From: Paenibacillus sp. FSL W8-0426
GTDB taxonomy: Bacteria; Bacillota; Bacilli; Paenibacillales; Paenibacillaceae
DNA: 64,000 bases
NCBI RefSeq assembly: GCF_037969725.1
Contig: NZ_CP150203.1
Location: forward strand, 5,872,501 to 5,936,500
Direction: 5' to 3'
Shown: piece by piece, positions 51,015 through 60,057 of the stretch
Layout: each line of letters begins with the position of its first letter
Position numbering within the stretch: position 1 is the stretch's first letter
Notes under the pieces: model-generated
Told to the model about the DNA's origin: nothing
The model's input: only the letters and a program-made list of their open reading frames with translations
The model's database searches: none
Program-made: the position numbers and the translations under genes

Positions 51015-52157
51015 ATGAATATTGTGTCTGTTGAACCGACACCAAGTCCGAATACAATGATGCTTCGTCTGGACGAACGTCTGGAGGACGGTATCCGCCG
51101 AACGTACACGCTAGATAATGAGCGCTCGGCGCCTGCCTTCATCCGGCAAATGCTTCACATTCCCGGCGTGAAAAGCGTTTTTCATACAACTGATTTCGTG
51201 GCCCTGGACCGTAAAGGCAATGCCGATTGGGCCGCCATTCTGGGCGAAGTGCAGAGCCGTCTTGGCCAGGAAGGGCTTGATCTGGAATGGATCGAATCCG
51301 AAGACGCAACCGGCGAACATTATGGCGAGGCCCAGGTATTTGTACAGTTTTTCCGGGGAGTCCCTATGCAAATTCGCGTAAAAGCCGGTGCGAAGGAGGA
51401 GCGCATCTCGCTCTCTGACCGTTTCGTGCAAGCCGTGACCGAAGTAGCCAGTGCCACACTGATCAAAGAACGAAAATTGACGGACTATGGCGTTCGTTAC
51501 GGCGAGCTGCCGGATATTGCCCGTGAAGTGGAACAGGAGATTGAAGCGGCATATCCGCCGGAACGGCTGAACCAAGTCATTAAACAAGCGATCGAGCATG
51601 GCACCAAAACGGAGGAGTTCGTTGAACGTCGCCGGCAGCTCGAGGGCGCAGAACTTGAACAAGCGCTGCGCGACGAAAACTGGAACGTTCGTTATGCTGC
51701 ATTGGACGGCATGGAACCTACACCGGAGCGGCTTCCACTTATCGCACAGGCACTTGAGGACAGCAAAATGCAGATTCGCCGCCTGGCTGTCGTATATCTC
51801 GGCGATATTCGCACCCCTGAAGCCATGGAACTGCTGTACAAGGCGCTGAAAGACAGCTCCCCGGCAGTTCGCCGCACGGCGGGAGACACGTTATCCGATA
51901 TCGGCGACCCTGCGGCGACTCCGGCCATGACGGCCACCCTTACCGACAGCAGCAAGCTGGTCCGATGGCGCGCCGCCCGTTTCCTGTATGAAGTGGGTAC
52001 GGAGGAAGCGGAAGAGGCACTGCGCAAAGCTGCCGATGATCCGGAATTCGAAGTCAGCCTGCAAGCCAAAATGGCACTGGAGCGCATCGAATCGGGAGAA
52101 CAGGCCGCAGGCACCGTATGGCAGCAAATGGCCGGACGCCACCGGAAAACCGAATAG
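51015..52157 (+). CDS. Conserved virulence factor C (CvfC) family protein
   Basis: Predicted 380 residues. The N-terminal 85 residues resemble an Nfu/NifU N-terminal domain (SVEPTPSPNTMMLRL). The middle part has the family-typical QVFVQFFRGVPMQIRVK and DYGVRYGELPDIAREVEQE. The C-terminal 170 residues are HEAT/PBS-lyase-like repeats (LEDSKMQIRRLAVVYLGDI, LKDSSPAVRRTAGDTLSDIG, LTDSSKLVRWRAARFLYEVG). In Staphylococcus cvfC affects virulence; the biochemical role is unknown. GGAGG precedes the ATG. Confidence 0.85.
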   Translation: MNIVSVEPTPSPNTMMLRLDERLEDGIRRTYTLDNERSAPAFIRQMLHIPGVKSVFHTTDFVALDRKGNADWAAILGEVQSRLGQEGLDLEWIESEDATGEHYGEAQVFVQFFRGVPMQIRVKAGAKEERISLSDRFVQAVTEVASATLIKERKLTDYGVRYGELPDIAREVEQEIEAAYPPERLNQVIKQAIEHGTKTEEFVERRRQLEGAELEQALRDENWNVRYAALDGMEPTPERLPLIAQALEDSKMQIRRLAVVYLGDIRTPEAMELLYKALKDSSPAVRRTAGDTLSDIGDPAATPAMTATLTDSSKLVRWRAARFLYEVGTEEAEEALRKAADDPEFEVSLQAKMALERIESGEQAAGTVWQQMAGRHRKTE

Positions 52158-52182
52158 TTTGTGCCCATTCCAACTTTTGTTA

Positions 52183-52211
52183 TTGCGCTCGAAATCGATG
52201 AGCGTTATACT
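52183..52211 (+). promoter_or_regulatory. Promoter of the lysine riboswitch transcript
   Basis: TTGCGC and TATACT separated by 17 bp, about 90 bp before the aptamer. Confidence 0.6.
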
Positions 52212-52298
52212 GAATGTCTGTTTGGATTATAGAACATCGTCTGTCATGTTCTGTTGTCAATAATTGCATACACATGTAGATACGCCTCATCCATGAAT

Positions 52299-52457
52299 GG
52301 TGAGGTAGAGGTCGCGGATGCAATCAGTAAGCTGAGCGAGGCGTCAGGAAACCGCCGATGAACTCAGCCGAAAGGTGCATCCGCCGAAGCTTGCCGGACG
52401 TTTCCGTTCGAGATCCGGCAGAGCTGGGGCTGTCGCCGAAAGGCACAGAACTGTCAC
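52299..52457 (+). ncRNA. Lysine riboswitch (L box) aptamer
   Basis: Conserved L-box blocks appear in order: AGGTAGAGGTCGC near the 5' end, the AGTA turn, CAGCCGAAAGGTGC, CGCCGAAGC, then GAGCTGGGGCTGTCGCCGAAAGG and the 3' ACTGTCAC. GTGA near 52300 pairs with TCAC at the 3' end to close P1. Lysine binding should favour the terminator at 52544-52576 and so reduce expression of the permease gene. Confidence 0.9.
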
Positions 52458-52543
52458 GGAACGATTATTATGCCGCATTGGCATGAATTGTTCCGTGTTG
52501 AGCTATCTTAAACATCAGGGACAAGGTGGATTTTGGACGATAT

Positions 52544-52576
52544 AAGACCGCCGGCTCAGAGCCTGTGGTCTTTTTT
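52544..52576 (+). terminator. Riboswitch-controlled terminator
   Basis: AAGACC...GGCTC pairs with GAGCC...GGTCTT, followed by six T residues, 61 nt before the permease start. A CGGAAC...GTTCCG hairpin lies between it and the aptamer and may take part in switching. Confidence 0.75.
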
Positions 52577-52636
52577 CATGTATTTGCGCCATTGATTCAG
52601 TTCATTATCAGTACGCGAAATGAAGGAGTGTTTTCA

Positions 52637-54100
52637 TTGCAAGACCGCGACAAACAAGGTGCGGCCGGTTCTTCCTTGAAGAAAGGGTTGCGCGCAAGAC
52701 ATATGACCATGATCGCCCTTGGGGGCTCTATCGGTACGGGGCTGTTCCTGGCCAGCGGTACAGCGATCTCAACTGCAGGACCTGGCGGAGCGTTAGTCGC
52801 GTACGCGGCTGTGGGCATCATGGTGTATTTCCTGATGACCAGTCTGGGAGAACTCGCCACGTTTATGCCGGATTCCGGCTCATTCAATACGTATGCTGCC
52901 AAGTTCGTCGATCCCGCCCTCGGCTTTGCCATGGGATGGAACTTCTGGTACAACTGGGCGGTCACGATCGCTGCGGAGCTCGCAGCGGCGACGGTGCTCA
53001 TTAAATATTGGTTCCCGGACAGCAATTCCATGCTGTGGAGCCTGTTGTTTCTCGTCCTGATCTTCGCACTTAACGTTTTATCGGTCAAAGGTTACGGAGA
53101 ATCCGAGTACTGGTTTGCCATCATCAAGGTTGCCACGGTTATCATTTTCCTAACGGTAGGCGTGCTTATGATTTTCGGCATTCTGGGCGGAGAAGCGGTC
53201 GGATTTTCCAACTTCACCGTAGGAGATGCTCCATTTAGCGGCGGTTTCTTTGCCGTTTTGGGGGTGTTCATGGCTGCCGGCTTTTCCTTCCAAGGCACGG
53301 AACTGATCGGGGTTGCCGCCGGAGAGAGCGACAATCCGCGCCAAAACGTGCCCCGCGCCATTCGCCAGGTATTCTGGCGCATCTTGATATTTTATATTTT
53401 GGCAATCACCGTGATCAGCCTGATCATTCCGTACACACATCCCAATCTGCTCAAAAGCGATCTGGAAAACATCGGAGTCAGCCCGTTCACGCTTGTGTTC
53501 GAAAAAGCAGGCCTTGCCATCGCCGCTTCGGTGATGAACGCCGTTATATTGACCTCCGTGTTGTCGGCAGGCAACTCGGGCATGTATGCTTCGAGTCGAG
53601 TGCTTTATGCCTTGGCACGGGATGGCAAAGCCCCGAAGTTTCTAGGCCGGTTGAACAAAAGAGGCATTCCGATGAATGCCCTCCTGGTTACGACCGCGGT
53701 CGGAATGCTCGCTTTTCTCGCTTCGCTGTTCGGAGACGGCATCGTGTACACTTGGCTGCTTAACGCATCGGGCATGTGCGGGTTCATAACGTGGCTGGGT
53801 ATCGCCATCAGCCATTACCGCTTCCGGCGGGCTTATGTGGCTCAAGGCAGAGACTTGAATGACCTGCCATATCGTGCGCGCTGGTTCCCGTTCGGTCCGA
53901 TTTTTGCGTTTGTGCTGTGCATCATCGTCATTCTGGGACAGAACTACCAGGCCTTTACGGGTGATCGGATCGACTGGAACGGAGCGCTCGTGGCTTACCT
54001 GAGCTTGCCGCTTTTCCTGATCCTATGGCTGGGGTATAAATGGATCAAGAAAACCAAAGTGGTTCCGCTTCAGGAATGTGACTTCACTTCCAACGATTAA
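52637..54100 (+). CDS. lysP: Amino acid permease, probably lysine-specific (LysP-like)
   Basis: Predicted 487 residues, 12 TM helices. ARHMTMIALGGSIGTGLFLASG is the APC-family first-helix motif, and ESDNPRQNVPRAIRQVFWRILIFY a conserved cytoplasmic loop. APC family members of this length carry basic or other amino acids. The lysine riboswitch directly upstream makes lysine the likely substrate. Start is TTG 52637, with AAGGAG 8 nt upstream; codons further upstream lie inside the terminator. Confidence 0.88.
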   Translation: MQDRDKQGAAGSSLKKGLRARHMTMIALGGSIGTGLFLASGTAISTAGPGGALVAYAAVGIMVYFLMTSLGELATFMPDSGSFNTYAAKFVDPALGFAMGWNFWYNWAVTIAAELAAATVLIKYWFPDSNSMLWSLLFLVLIFALNVLSVKGYGESEYWFAIIKVATVIIFLTVGVLMIFGILGGEAVGFSNFTVGDAPFSGGFFAVLGVFMAAGFSFQGTELIGVAAGESDNPRQNVPRAIRQVFWRILIFYILAITVISLIIPYTHPNLLKSDLENIGVSPFTLVFEKAGLAIAASVMNAVILTSVLSAGNSGMYASSRVLYALARDGKAPKFLGRLNKRGIPMNALLVTTAVGMLAFLASLFGDGIVYTWLLNASGMCGFITWLGIAISHYRFRRAYVAQGRDLNDLPYRARWFPFGPIFAFVLCIIVILGQNYQAFTGDRIDWNGALVAYLSLPLFLILWLGYKWIKKTKVVPLQECDFTSND

Positions 54101-54137
54101 GATCATCGTAGCGCAGCTTGAACGGCTGCTCTAATAA

Positions 54138-54187
54138 AATACAGGCAGCATCCTCTCTGACTGGAGAGAATGCTGCCTGTTTATTTT
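54138..54187. terminator. Bidirectional terminator after lysP
   Basis: ACAGGCAGCATCCTCTC pairs with GAGAGAATGCTGCCTGT (one mismatch) and is followed by TTATTTT; it separates convergent genes. Confidence 0.85.
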
Positions 54188-54189
54188 GC

Positions 54190-55317
54190 TTATAAAGTCC
54201 AATTGATTCTGACGCGCAGATCGGCCGTATCCTCCATCTTGGAAATATAGTAGGAGATCGTCTTCATCCCGAGCTGGTACAGATCCTGCAAATCCTCCAC
54301 TAACCCTTCCTCGGTTCCCTTATACCTGAACGTCAGCGTAGTACTGCCCTCTTTCAACACGTTTTGAACTTTCTCCAATAAAGCCTTATCGCTGCTGATG
54401 GCGTCCTTCTCATCATACAAGGAGTACTCCAGGGAGTGGTACAGCTTCCGGTATGTTTCCGCTTTCCCCCCGTCCGATTGCGCCAGATTAAACAAGGCTT
54501 GGCGATAGGGTTCGGGCGCAGCCGGGTAATTGTTGTTGTTCGTCCAAATATGATCCCGCGCCATCTCATCATCGCTAAGCAAATAGTATCGATGGCTCAC
54601 CTTCCCTTTGCGATCCGGCGTGGGATCGTCCCAAGTCGTGTCCAGATGGTACCACTTCCCGTCCAAATTCACCAGATTCCAGGCATGAAGCTGCTCACCG
54701 GCCGTGCCTTCCACGATCCGATTTTCAATGCCCGCTTGTTCAAGCATCCGATAAGCCAACAGCGTATATCCCTGACATACCGTACTGCCGGTAACGAGTC
54801 CGTCATATGCCGTATATTTTTGCAGCGTTGTATCGTACGAAAGGTGGAGCACGATCCAGTCGTGAATGGCCTTTACTTTCTCATGGTCCGTCATGCCCGG
54901 TTCAATGATCCGATCCAGCACCTCGGTCGCTTTCCTGTTAACGTATTCCGTTTGCTCCTTCGTCTCCCGATACGTCAGTTTGACATGAACGTTTGCTGTG
55001 ATGTTTGAGCCTTTGTAGTTAAATGCATAGCTTTTGACGGTATATTGGATGTAGGGATCGCTTTTCATGGCTGCATCGATGGAGATCTGCAACTGCTGTT
55101 TGAGGTCCTTCACATTGCCCCGGTACGTAAAATCAAGCTCTTCCGTTCGCTCAGCCATCGCGTCAAGCAACGTCTGCTGCAAATTCGAATTCGTGGTCGT
55201 GATTGACGTTTCCGATGCGGCAACCAACTGGTTTAAATCAACCGTGCGCGGAAGGGCTACGGCAATCAGGCAGCCTGCCAGCAGAATGGTAATGATGCGT
55301 CCTCCATTTTTGCCCAT
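54190..55317 (-). CDS. Exported transglutaminase-like protein
   Basis: Predicted 375 residues. The N-terminal hydrophobic segment (about 8-24) is a signal peptide or anchor. The transglutaminase/protease core has Cys in GSTVCQGYTLLAYR (near 182), His in LHAWNLVNLDGKWYHLD (near 211) and Asp in the same strand region, giving the Cys-His-Asp triad. The flanking domains (about 50-130 and 300-375) are related repeats, with LDFTYRGNVKDLKQQL and LTFRYKGTEEGLVEDL. Substrate is unknown; a cell-wall or surface-protein target is plausible. Confidence 0.82.
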   Translation of the reverse strand: MGKNGGRIITILLAGCLIAVALPRTVDLNQLVAASETSITTTNSNLQQTLLDAMAERTEELDFTYRGNVKDLKQQLQISIDAAMKSDPYIQYTVKSYAFNYKGSNITANVHVKLTYRETKEQTEYVNRKATEVLDRIIEPGMTDHEKVKAIHDWIVLHLSYDTTLQKYTAYDGLVTGSTVCQGYTLLAYRMLEQAGIENRIVEGTAGEQLHAWNLVNLDGKWYHLDTTWDDPTPDRKGKVSHRYYLLSDDEMARDHIWTNNNNYPAAPEPYRQALFNLAQSDGGKAETYRKLYHSLEYSLYDEKDAISSDKALLEKVQNVLKEGSTTLTFRYKGTEEGLVEDLQDLYQLGMKTISYYISKMEDTADLRVRINWTL

Positions 55318-55407
55318 GAAAGGATACCACCTCTCTTCGCCAATATCTATTGACTCATTGTATCATAAAAGCCGTCCATTGCCGGGTTCTAGTTTTGTCG
55401 AAAAACA

Positions 55408-55435
55408 GGAAAGGGACCTCCCCCCGGAAGGTCCC
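55408..55435 (-). terminator. Terminator of the SLH protein gene
   Basis: GGGACCTTCC pairs with GGGAGGTCCC on the minus strand, followed by TTTCC; about 30 nt after the stop. Confidence 0.65.
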
Positions 55436-55462
55436 ATAACCATATTGAAATTACAGCAAAAT

Positions 55463-57841
55463 TCAGTACAGGCGGCTGCCGTCCATAAACGTATCCGTCT
55501 TACCTTGAAGCTTGGCCAACCGCTCCAGCACCTGAGCCGCTTCGGCCACCGTAACCTTGCGAGCAGGCATGAAACGGCCCTCGATGGAAGGCAACAGCCC
55601 TAATTTCAGACTGAGGGACGCTGCCCCCTTATTGGTAATGGATCCCGCATCGGCAATGTTCGGAAGGTCTGACGGCAAGGTATAAAATCCGGCCAGCTTC
55701 TCATAGCGCAAAATGCGTACGAGCAGAACAGCCAGTTCCTCCCGCGTCAGCTCCTCGTCGGGTTTCAAGCTGATTTCCGGATCTGAACCCGCAATCCAGC
55801 GTTGGTCGATCAGTACACGTATGGCTTGATAATATGGACTTTCCGGCGTGACATCCGCAAATAGATTGCTTCCATCTCCGCTATGATAAATATCGAGATT
55901 CGGCTGAAGCGCTCGCGCCAAAACCGTGAACCATTCCCCGCGCGTAATCACACGGTCCGGCATCACCCGGCCCTGATCATCCGGAATGGTCACTCCATGC
56001 TGCAGCATATTCCGGATCGAAGCCTCTGCCGCGTGTCCCTCGATATCACTCGCTTCTGCCTTCCCTGTGGAAGCATCGCTGCCGTACTGTTTCTTCCACT
56101 CACCCGTATTGGCATCCAAAACATCCATCAGAGGGGAGATGGATGTTTCACTGCTGGAAGGAACATAAGCAAGTTTGACCCCGAAAGGTACGGACTCTGC
56201 TCCTCCCAAAGAGTATCCTCCATATCGGGAGAAAGCCAGAACTAAATGGAGTTGCTCAAGGTAGCTTGCCTTGGCCTTTTCATAAGAAATGGCCGGCTTC
56301 GTGTCTGTCGGCAATTGCTCCGGAGCAGCCAGCGCTCTGGTGTAGAATTCGCTGATCGTCCCATCCTCCAGAACCTGCAATTGGACCATATCATCCTGCA
56401 CGACAATGTCTCCTACGTAGCGCTGGAAAACGAAGGTTGTCGCTCCCTCCAGTTCAAGCACCTGAGACAACTTGAATTCTTTTGCGGCATTCGGAACAAG
56501 CTCGATGACCTTATTCATCGCCAGCTGCTCGGCTGCCTCCTGATCCATCGTCTTGCCCGCCGCTTCCTCTGCCTGCTGTTCTTCCTTGATGCCCGTCATG
56601 TTACGCTGGTATACGTTGTAGCTATAAATCTGTCCCGTTGCAGCATCCACCTGTGCAGAAATGTCCCGCATGAACATATAAGACGCACTCGCATTACGAT
56701 TGCTCCAGCTCAAGCTCCACACCTGACCGTTTGGATTCATATATTGGCTTTTATTTAGTTGGCTGTACTCCAGCTGGTAATTTTCAGGAATGTCAAAATG
56801 TTCTCTAACCCGTTCCTCCGCCTGCTTGGCAGTCAATTTCTCCCCGCTGTGGGCGGCAAAAGCATTGGCGCTGCCTTTCAAAGGCCGGTCTTTACGGGTC
56901 GATTCCTTGGTCGATGCCTTGCCTGTCATAGCATTGATGTGCTCGAGCGTACTCGCATCCATCGGAGTAAGGGTCATCCCTGCGGGAACATAGCCCAGAA
57001 CGTATTTTTGCCCTGCGCGGGAAGAATACCGTTCTTTCGGAATGTATGCAAGCTGTACGTCAAATTGTTTCTCAAACTGCCGTCTCGCTTCTTCGGCGGT
57101 TGCTCCCGGTTTCGAAGACGGGTATTCCTTGCCGAGCGTTGATCTGGAAAATCCGGTAACGCTGCCCCGACTGTCCACGCTGACGTTGGCCGTCTCGGCA
57201 TCGGACAGCAAACCGTCGCGTTTCAACTGGTAACTGTAATGATATTCGGTTCTACCGAACAGCGCTTGCGGCGAGGCAGAAACGTAGCTCTCCTGAACGG
57301 GGACGTAATCTGTTTCTTTCAGCCCTGGAATGGCTTTGTACAGAAACTGTTCAGCCAACTTGTCCGCCTCGTCCGAAGTCAGGTCGTTCCCCGGTTCGCC
57401 ATGCTGTCTGCTTAACAGCTCCGAAGGCAGATGGGCGCTGAGTACTTCGCCTGTCACGGCGTGCACGGTAGCACTGAAGCCCAGCGTATGATTACCCTCC
57501 GTAACCGAAAAGCCGATTTCCCATGTCTTGTACTCCGGCTGGGGGTATACGTGGCTTGAACCGAATTGCACGGATGCAATGGTTGCCCTTTTCAACACAG
57601 GGAATAGCTCAAGTATATGGTTTCTGGCCTGTTCCGAGGAAATCTTGGCTCCTTCAGGCACTTCATTGCTCGTTGAATCGGAACCTACCGTCGCCTGTAC
57701 GGCAACGTCTGTAACTGGTTCCGCTTTAGCTGCATACACGCTGCCGGCAAATCCCGGAGCTTGCGTCGCCAATAGCCATGCCGCCATCGTTGCGGCAGCT
57801 GCTTTGGCCGTCCCCCTTCTCAAACGGTCGTTCAAAAACAA
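55463..57841 (-). CDS. Secreted YcdB/YcdC-repeat protein with S-layer homology domains
   Basis: Predicted 792 residues. A signal peptide lies at about 1-40 (ending SVYAAKA). Repeated YcdB/YcdC-PepSY-like domains span about 60-600, seen as recurring EAEK/SxEQA helices followed by YP.W.I.FS and VDAATG strands (AVTGEVLSAH, AATGQIYSYN, ANTGEWKKQY). The C-terminal 170 residues hold three SLH motifs (ITRGEWFTVLARAL, LTREELAVLLVRIL, VTVAEAAQVLERLA) that anchor to pyruvylated wall polymer. Start is TTG 57841, 7 nt after GGGAGAGG, which gives a clean signal peptide. Confidence 0.82.
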   Translation of the reverse strand: MFLNDRLRRGTAKAAAATMAAWLLATQAPGFAGSVYAAKAEPVTDVAVQATVGSDSTSNEVPEGAKISSEQARNHILELFPVLKRATIASVQFGSSHVYPQPEYKTWEIGFSVTEGNHTLGFSATVHAVTGEVLSAHLPSELLSRQHGEPGNDLTSDEADKLAEQFLYKAIPGLKETDYVPVQESYVSASPQALFGRTEYHYSYQLKRDGLLSDAETANVSVDSRGSVTGFSRSTLGKEYPSSKPGATAEEARRQFEKQFDVQLAYIPKERYSSRAGQKYVLGYVPAGMTLTPMDASTLEHINAMTGKASTKESTRKDRPLKGSANAFAAHSGEKLTAKQAEERVREHFDIPENYQLEYSQLNKSQYMNPNGQVWSLSWSNRNASASYMFMRDISAQVDAATGQIYSYNVYQRNMTGIKEEQQAEEAAGKTMDQEAAEQLAMNKVIELVPNAAKEFKLSQVLELEGATTFVFQRYVGDIVVQDDMVQLQVLEDGTISEFYTRALAAPEQLPTDTKPAISYEKAKASYLEQLHLVLAFSRYGGYSLGGAESVPFGVKLAYVPSSSETSISPLMDVLDANTGEWKKQYGSDASTGKAEASDIEGHAAEASIRNMLQHGVTIPDDQGRVMPDRVITRGEWFTVLARALQPNLDIYHSGDGSNLFADVTPESPYYQAIRVLIDQRWIAGSDPEISLKPDEELTREELAVLLVRILRYEKLAGFYTLPSDLPNIADAGSITNKGAASLSLKLGLLPSIEGRFMPARKVTVAEAAQVLERLAKLQGKTDTFMDGSRLY

Positions 57842-58004
57842 TGCTGGACCTCTCCCTTCAATTTCAGGCAAGTACAGGACATGCCTCCCTAAAAACTCGC
57901 ACGAATATTGACAGTCTACTCTATGATACCATAAGCTTCCTTTTAGAAGGTCGTTTTCCCAAAAAGTTTACAAATGTTCATTTTCTGAGAACGCTCTGCA
58001 CAAC

Positions 58005-58034
58005 AAAAAAACGCCAACCAGCCAGGTTGGCGTC
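58005..58034 (-). terminator. Terminator of the 58-kb hydrolase gene
   Basis: ACGCCAACC-TGGCT-GGTTGGCGT on the minus strand followed by seven T residues. Confidence 0.85.
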
Positions 58035-58051
58035 TATCGCTCGGCCTCATA

Positions 58052-59017
58052 CTATGTAAATGCAGGCCGTTCCGAAGCCCCACATTCCATCTCCTGTGGG
58101 TTAACTGGATCTGAAGCAGACTCCTTTTGAACCCGGACATGGCTTTGAATAAACGGTATTACCGCTGCCCAAAATGCGGGATCTTCTTCAGAGCAACTGT
58201 GCCCGTCACTGTTAACCCAGAGATGCTCGACGGGTGGATCGGCTTTGGAAAGAAAGTATTCCAGCTCGCTTGGCGGAATAAAACGGTCCCCCTTGGAATG
58301 CACCATAAGGATCGGCAGCTGCATCATTCTGCGCCGTTCGTTCAGCAACAAAATCGGATCGTGCTGACGGTAGGTTTTGAGAGATTCGCCGAGCCGCCAA
58401 AACCAGATTCGGGGAATCACCTGAGCGAGCGGAAACTGGGGCAACCTCCGCCTGCGCAGCTCTGAGCTGACGATGACCTCGAACTGGGCAGGCATGGAAT
58501 CCGTAATGACTGCCGCCACCGGAATTCCTTCCGTGAGGGCCATGATCGTTCCAAGGCCTCCCAGCGAATGTCCCAGCACTCCGATGGCTTGGGGATCAAT
58601 TTCCGTTCTGGCGGAGGCATACCGCACTGCAGCCAGCAGATCATCCCTGAACAAATAAGCCGACGCGGCCTTGACCGGATCGCTGGCACCATGGCTTCTT
58701 ACGTCGTACATGAGCAGCGCATACCCCGCTTCCCAAATCGGCCGGGCGTAGCGCAGCACCCGCGATCTGTTGGAACCCCAGCCATGGGCAATAATAACCA
58801 ATGGCCAAGGTTGAGGCACCGAAGCATCTGCCGGTATAAACCATCCATGCACGTTGCCGTCGCCGCTCTTAAAGGTGACGTCTTCGAACGGCATGGGTGG
58901 TTTCAGCGTAATGGGTATTTTCTTCGGCGTCTGGCTTTTCACCGCTGCTCTCCATAACCCTCCCGCAGTGACCGCAGCAACCGCGATCATTCCGCCAATC
59001 ATCGTTTTGGCCTTCAT
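58052..59017 (-). CDS. Membrane-anchored alpha/beta hydrolase
   Basis: Predicted 321 residues. One N-terminal TM helix or signal (about 5-22), then a hydrolase core: HGWGSNRSRVLRYA (oxyanion region), GVLGHSLGGLGTIMAL with nucleophile Ser near 149, acid in HSKGDRFIPP and His in NSDGHSCSEED. It resembles the YqkD/BAAT-like group of exported or membrane-bound hydrolases of unknown substrate. ATG 59017 has GAGGAG 7 nt upstream. Confidence 0.82.
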   Translation of the reverse strand: MKAKTMIGGMIAVAAVTAGGLWRAAVKSQTPKKIPITLKPPMPFEDVTFKSGDGNVHGWFIPADASVPQPWPLVIIAHGWGSNRSRVLRYARPIWEAGYALLMYDVRSHGASDPVKAASAYLFRDDLLAAVRYASARTEIDPQAIGVLGHSLGGLGTIMALTEGIPVAAVITDSMPAQFEVIVSSELRRRRLPQFPLAQVIPRIWFWRLGESLKTYRQHDPILLLNERRRMMQLPILMVHSKGDRFIPPSELEYFLSKADPPVEHLWVNSDGHSCSEEDPAFWAAVIPFIQSHVRVQKESASDPVNPQEMECGASERPAFT

Positions 59018-59100
59018 GGGCACACTCCTCTCCGGCTATTGCTTACGTTCAGCATACGAAAGTATCATCATCGCTCTTTAAAGCAAAGCATCATTTTATG

Positions 59101-59742
59101 TCAATCCTCTCGATCGCCCGACGCTGCCCGGACAAAGGCTTTGGCCTGTTTCGCGATCTGCTCGCTGTTCCCGGCGGTCAAAGCCTGCTTGGGAAGCAAT
59201 GCACTGCCAAGTCCAACCGCGGCCGCACCTGCTTCATAATACTGGGCGATATTGTCCAGATTGGCTCCGCCTGTCGCTAACAGTGGAATATGATTCAAAG
59301 GAGCTTTGACCTCTTTCAGGTAAGAGAGCCCCAAACTGGCCATCGGAAACAGCTTCACGACCCGGGCTCCTGCTTCGTGCGCCGCGACGATTTCGGTGGG
59401 CGTCATGGCGCCAGGCCAAATGTCTATCCCTTGTTCTACAGCATATTCAATGACGGAGAGATCGACATTGGGAGACACCAGAAATTGCGCTCCCGCCGCC
59501 ACTGCCTCTTTGGCCATCTGCACATTAAGCACCGTGCCGGCGCCGATGTAAGCCTGTCCTTCATGGCGTGCTCGCCAGTCGGCAATGATGTGCTGCGCAC
59601 CTGGCGTGTTCAAGGTAACCTCCATCAAGCGGATTCCGCCATCGGCCATTCCTTTTCCAGCGGTTACCGCTTCTTCACGGCTGATGCCGCGCACGATCGC
59701 TACAAGCCTGGATTCAATCAATACCTCTGATAAATTCATCAT
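59101..59742 (-). CDS. eda: KDPG/KHG aldolase
   Basis: Predicted 213 residues. Glu in LMEVTLNTPGA (near 41), IGAGTVLN (about 66-73), FLVSPN (about 87-92), IDIWPGAMTPTEI and the Schiff-base Lys in ARVVKLFPMA (near 130) give the complete class I aldolase site. It splits 2-keto-3-deoxy-6-phosphogluconate or 4-hydroxy-2-oxoglutarate to pyruvate plus an aldehyde. No KDG kinase gene is next to it. Two adjacent ATGs (59742, 59739) follow AAGGGG. Confidence 0.9.
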   Translation of the reverse strand: MMNLSEVLIESRLVAIVRGISREEAVTAGKGMADGGIRLMEVTLNTPGAQHIIADWRARHEGQAYIGAGTVLNVQMAKEAVAAGAQFLVSPNVDLSVIEYAVEQGIDIWPGAMTPTEIVAAHEAGARVVKLFPMASLGLSYLKEVKAPLNHIPLLATGGANLDNIAQYYEAGAAAVGLGSALLPKQALTAGNSEQIAKQAKAFVRAASGDRED

Positions 59743-59795
59743 ATCTACCCCTTAGTATGTAAATTTGGCACCAGAATTCATGCATGCTTCGAAAA

Positions 59796-59903
59796 TCCGG
59801 TGATAAGTTATTGCTTCCGACGCCGCTTTCTTTCAGAAAAGCTTTTAGCGAACACTTCGCTTCTTCAGATTGGTTCTGCCTCTCCGTTAACATATATTTG
59901 TTC
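59796..59903. repeat. Interspersed repeat, copy B
   Basis: Shares TCCGGTGATAA and the core from GCGAACACTTCGCTTCTTC to TCTCCGTTAAC with 36391-36465, with an additional stretch of about 40 bp between the two parts. Confidence 0.6.
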
Positions 59904-59985
59904 ATTACGGCTTGTATAGATTCATTGTAAAACATCTGCTTGCCCTATTGGAAATTTTTCGTCAAACCGCGGCATTGGCAAAATG

Positions 59986-60014
59986 CAAAAAGGCATCCGC
60001 CAATGCGGAAGCCT
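59986..60014 (-). terminator. Terminator of the xylAB operon
   Basis: AGGCTTCCGC-ATT-GGCGGATGCCT followed by T residues on the minus strand, about 45 nt after the xylB stop. Confidence 0.7.
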
Positions 60015-60057
60015 GCTGCATGAATCTCTTCATTTAGTATAATAGCGAAGCCACGAA

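Larger units (their letters stand above)
59743..60057. other. Intergenic region between xylB and eda
   Basis: 315 bp without a supported gene. It holds the xylB terminator and repeat copy B. A minus-strand frame of 73 codons crosses the repeat but has no ribosome site. Confidence 0.5.

Noticed and set aside
59714..59935. 73-codon minus-strand frame across repeat copy B
   Set aside because: It overlaps the eda start region and the repeat, has no ribosome site, and the corresponding frame in copy A is interrupted.
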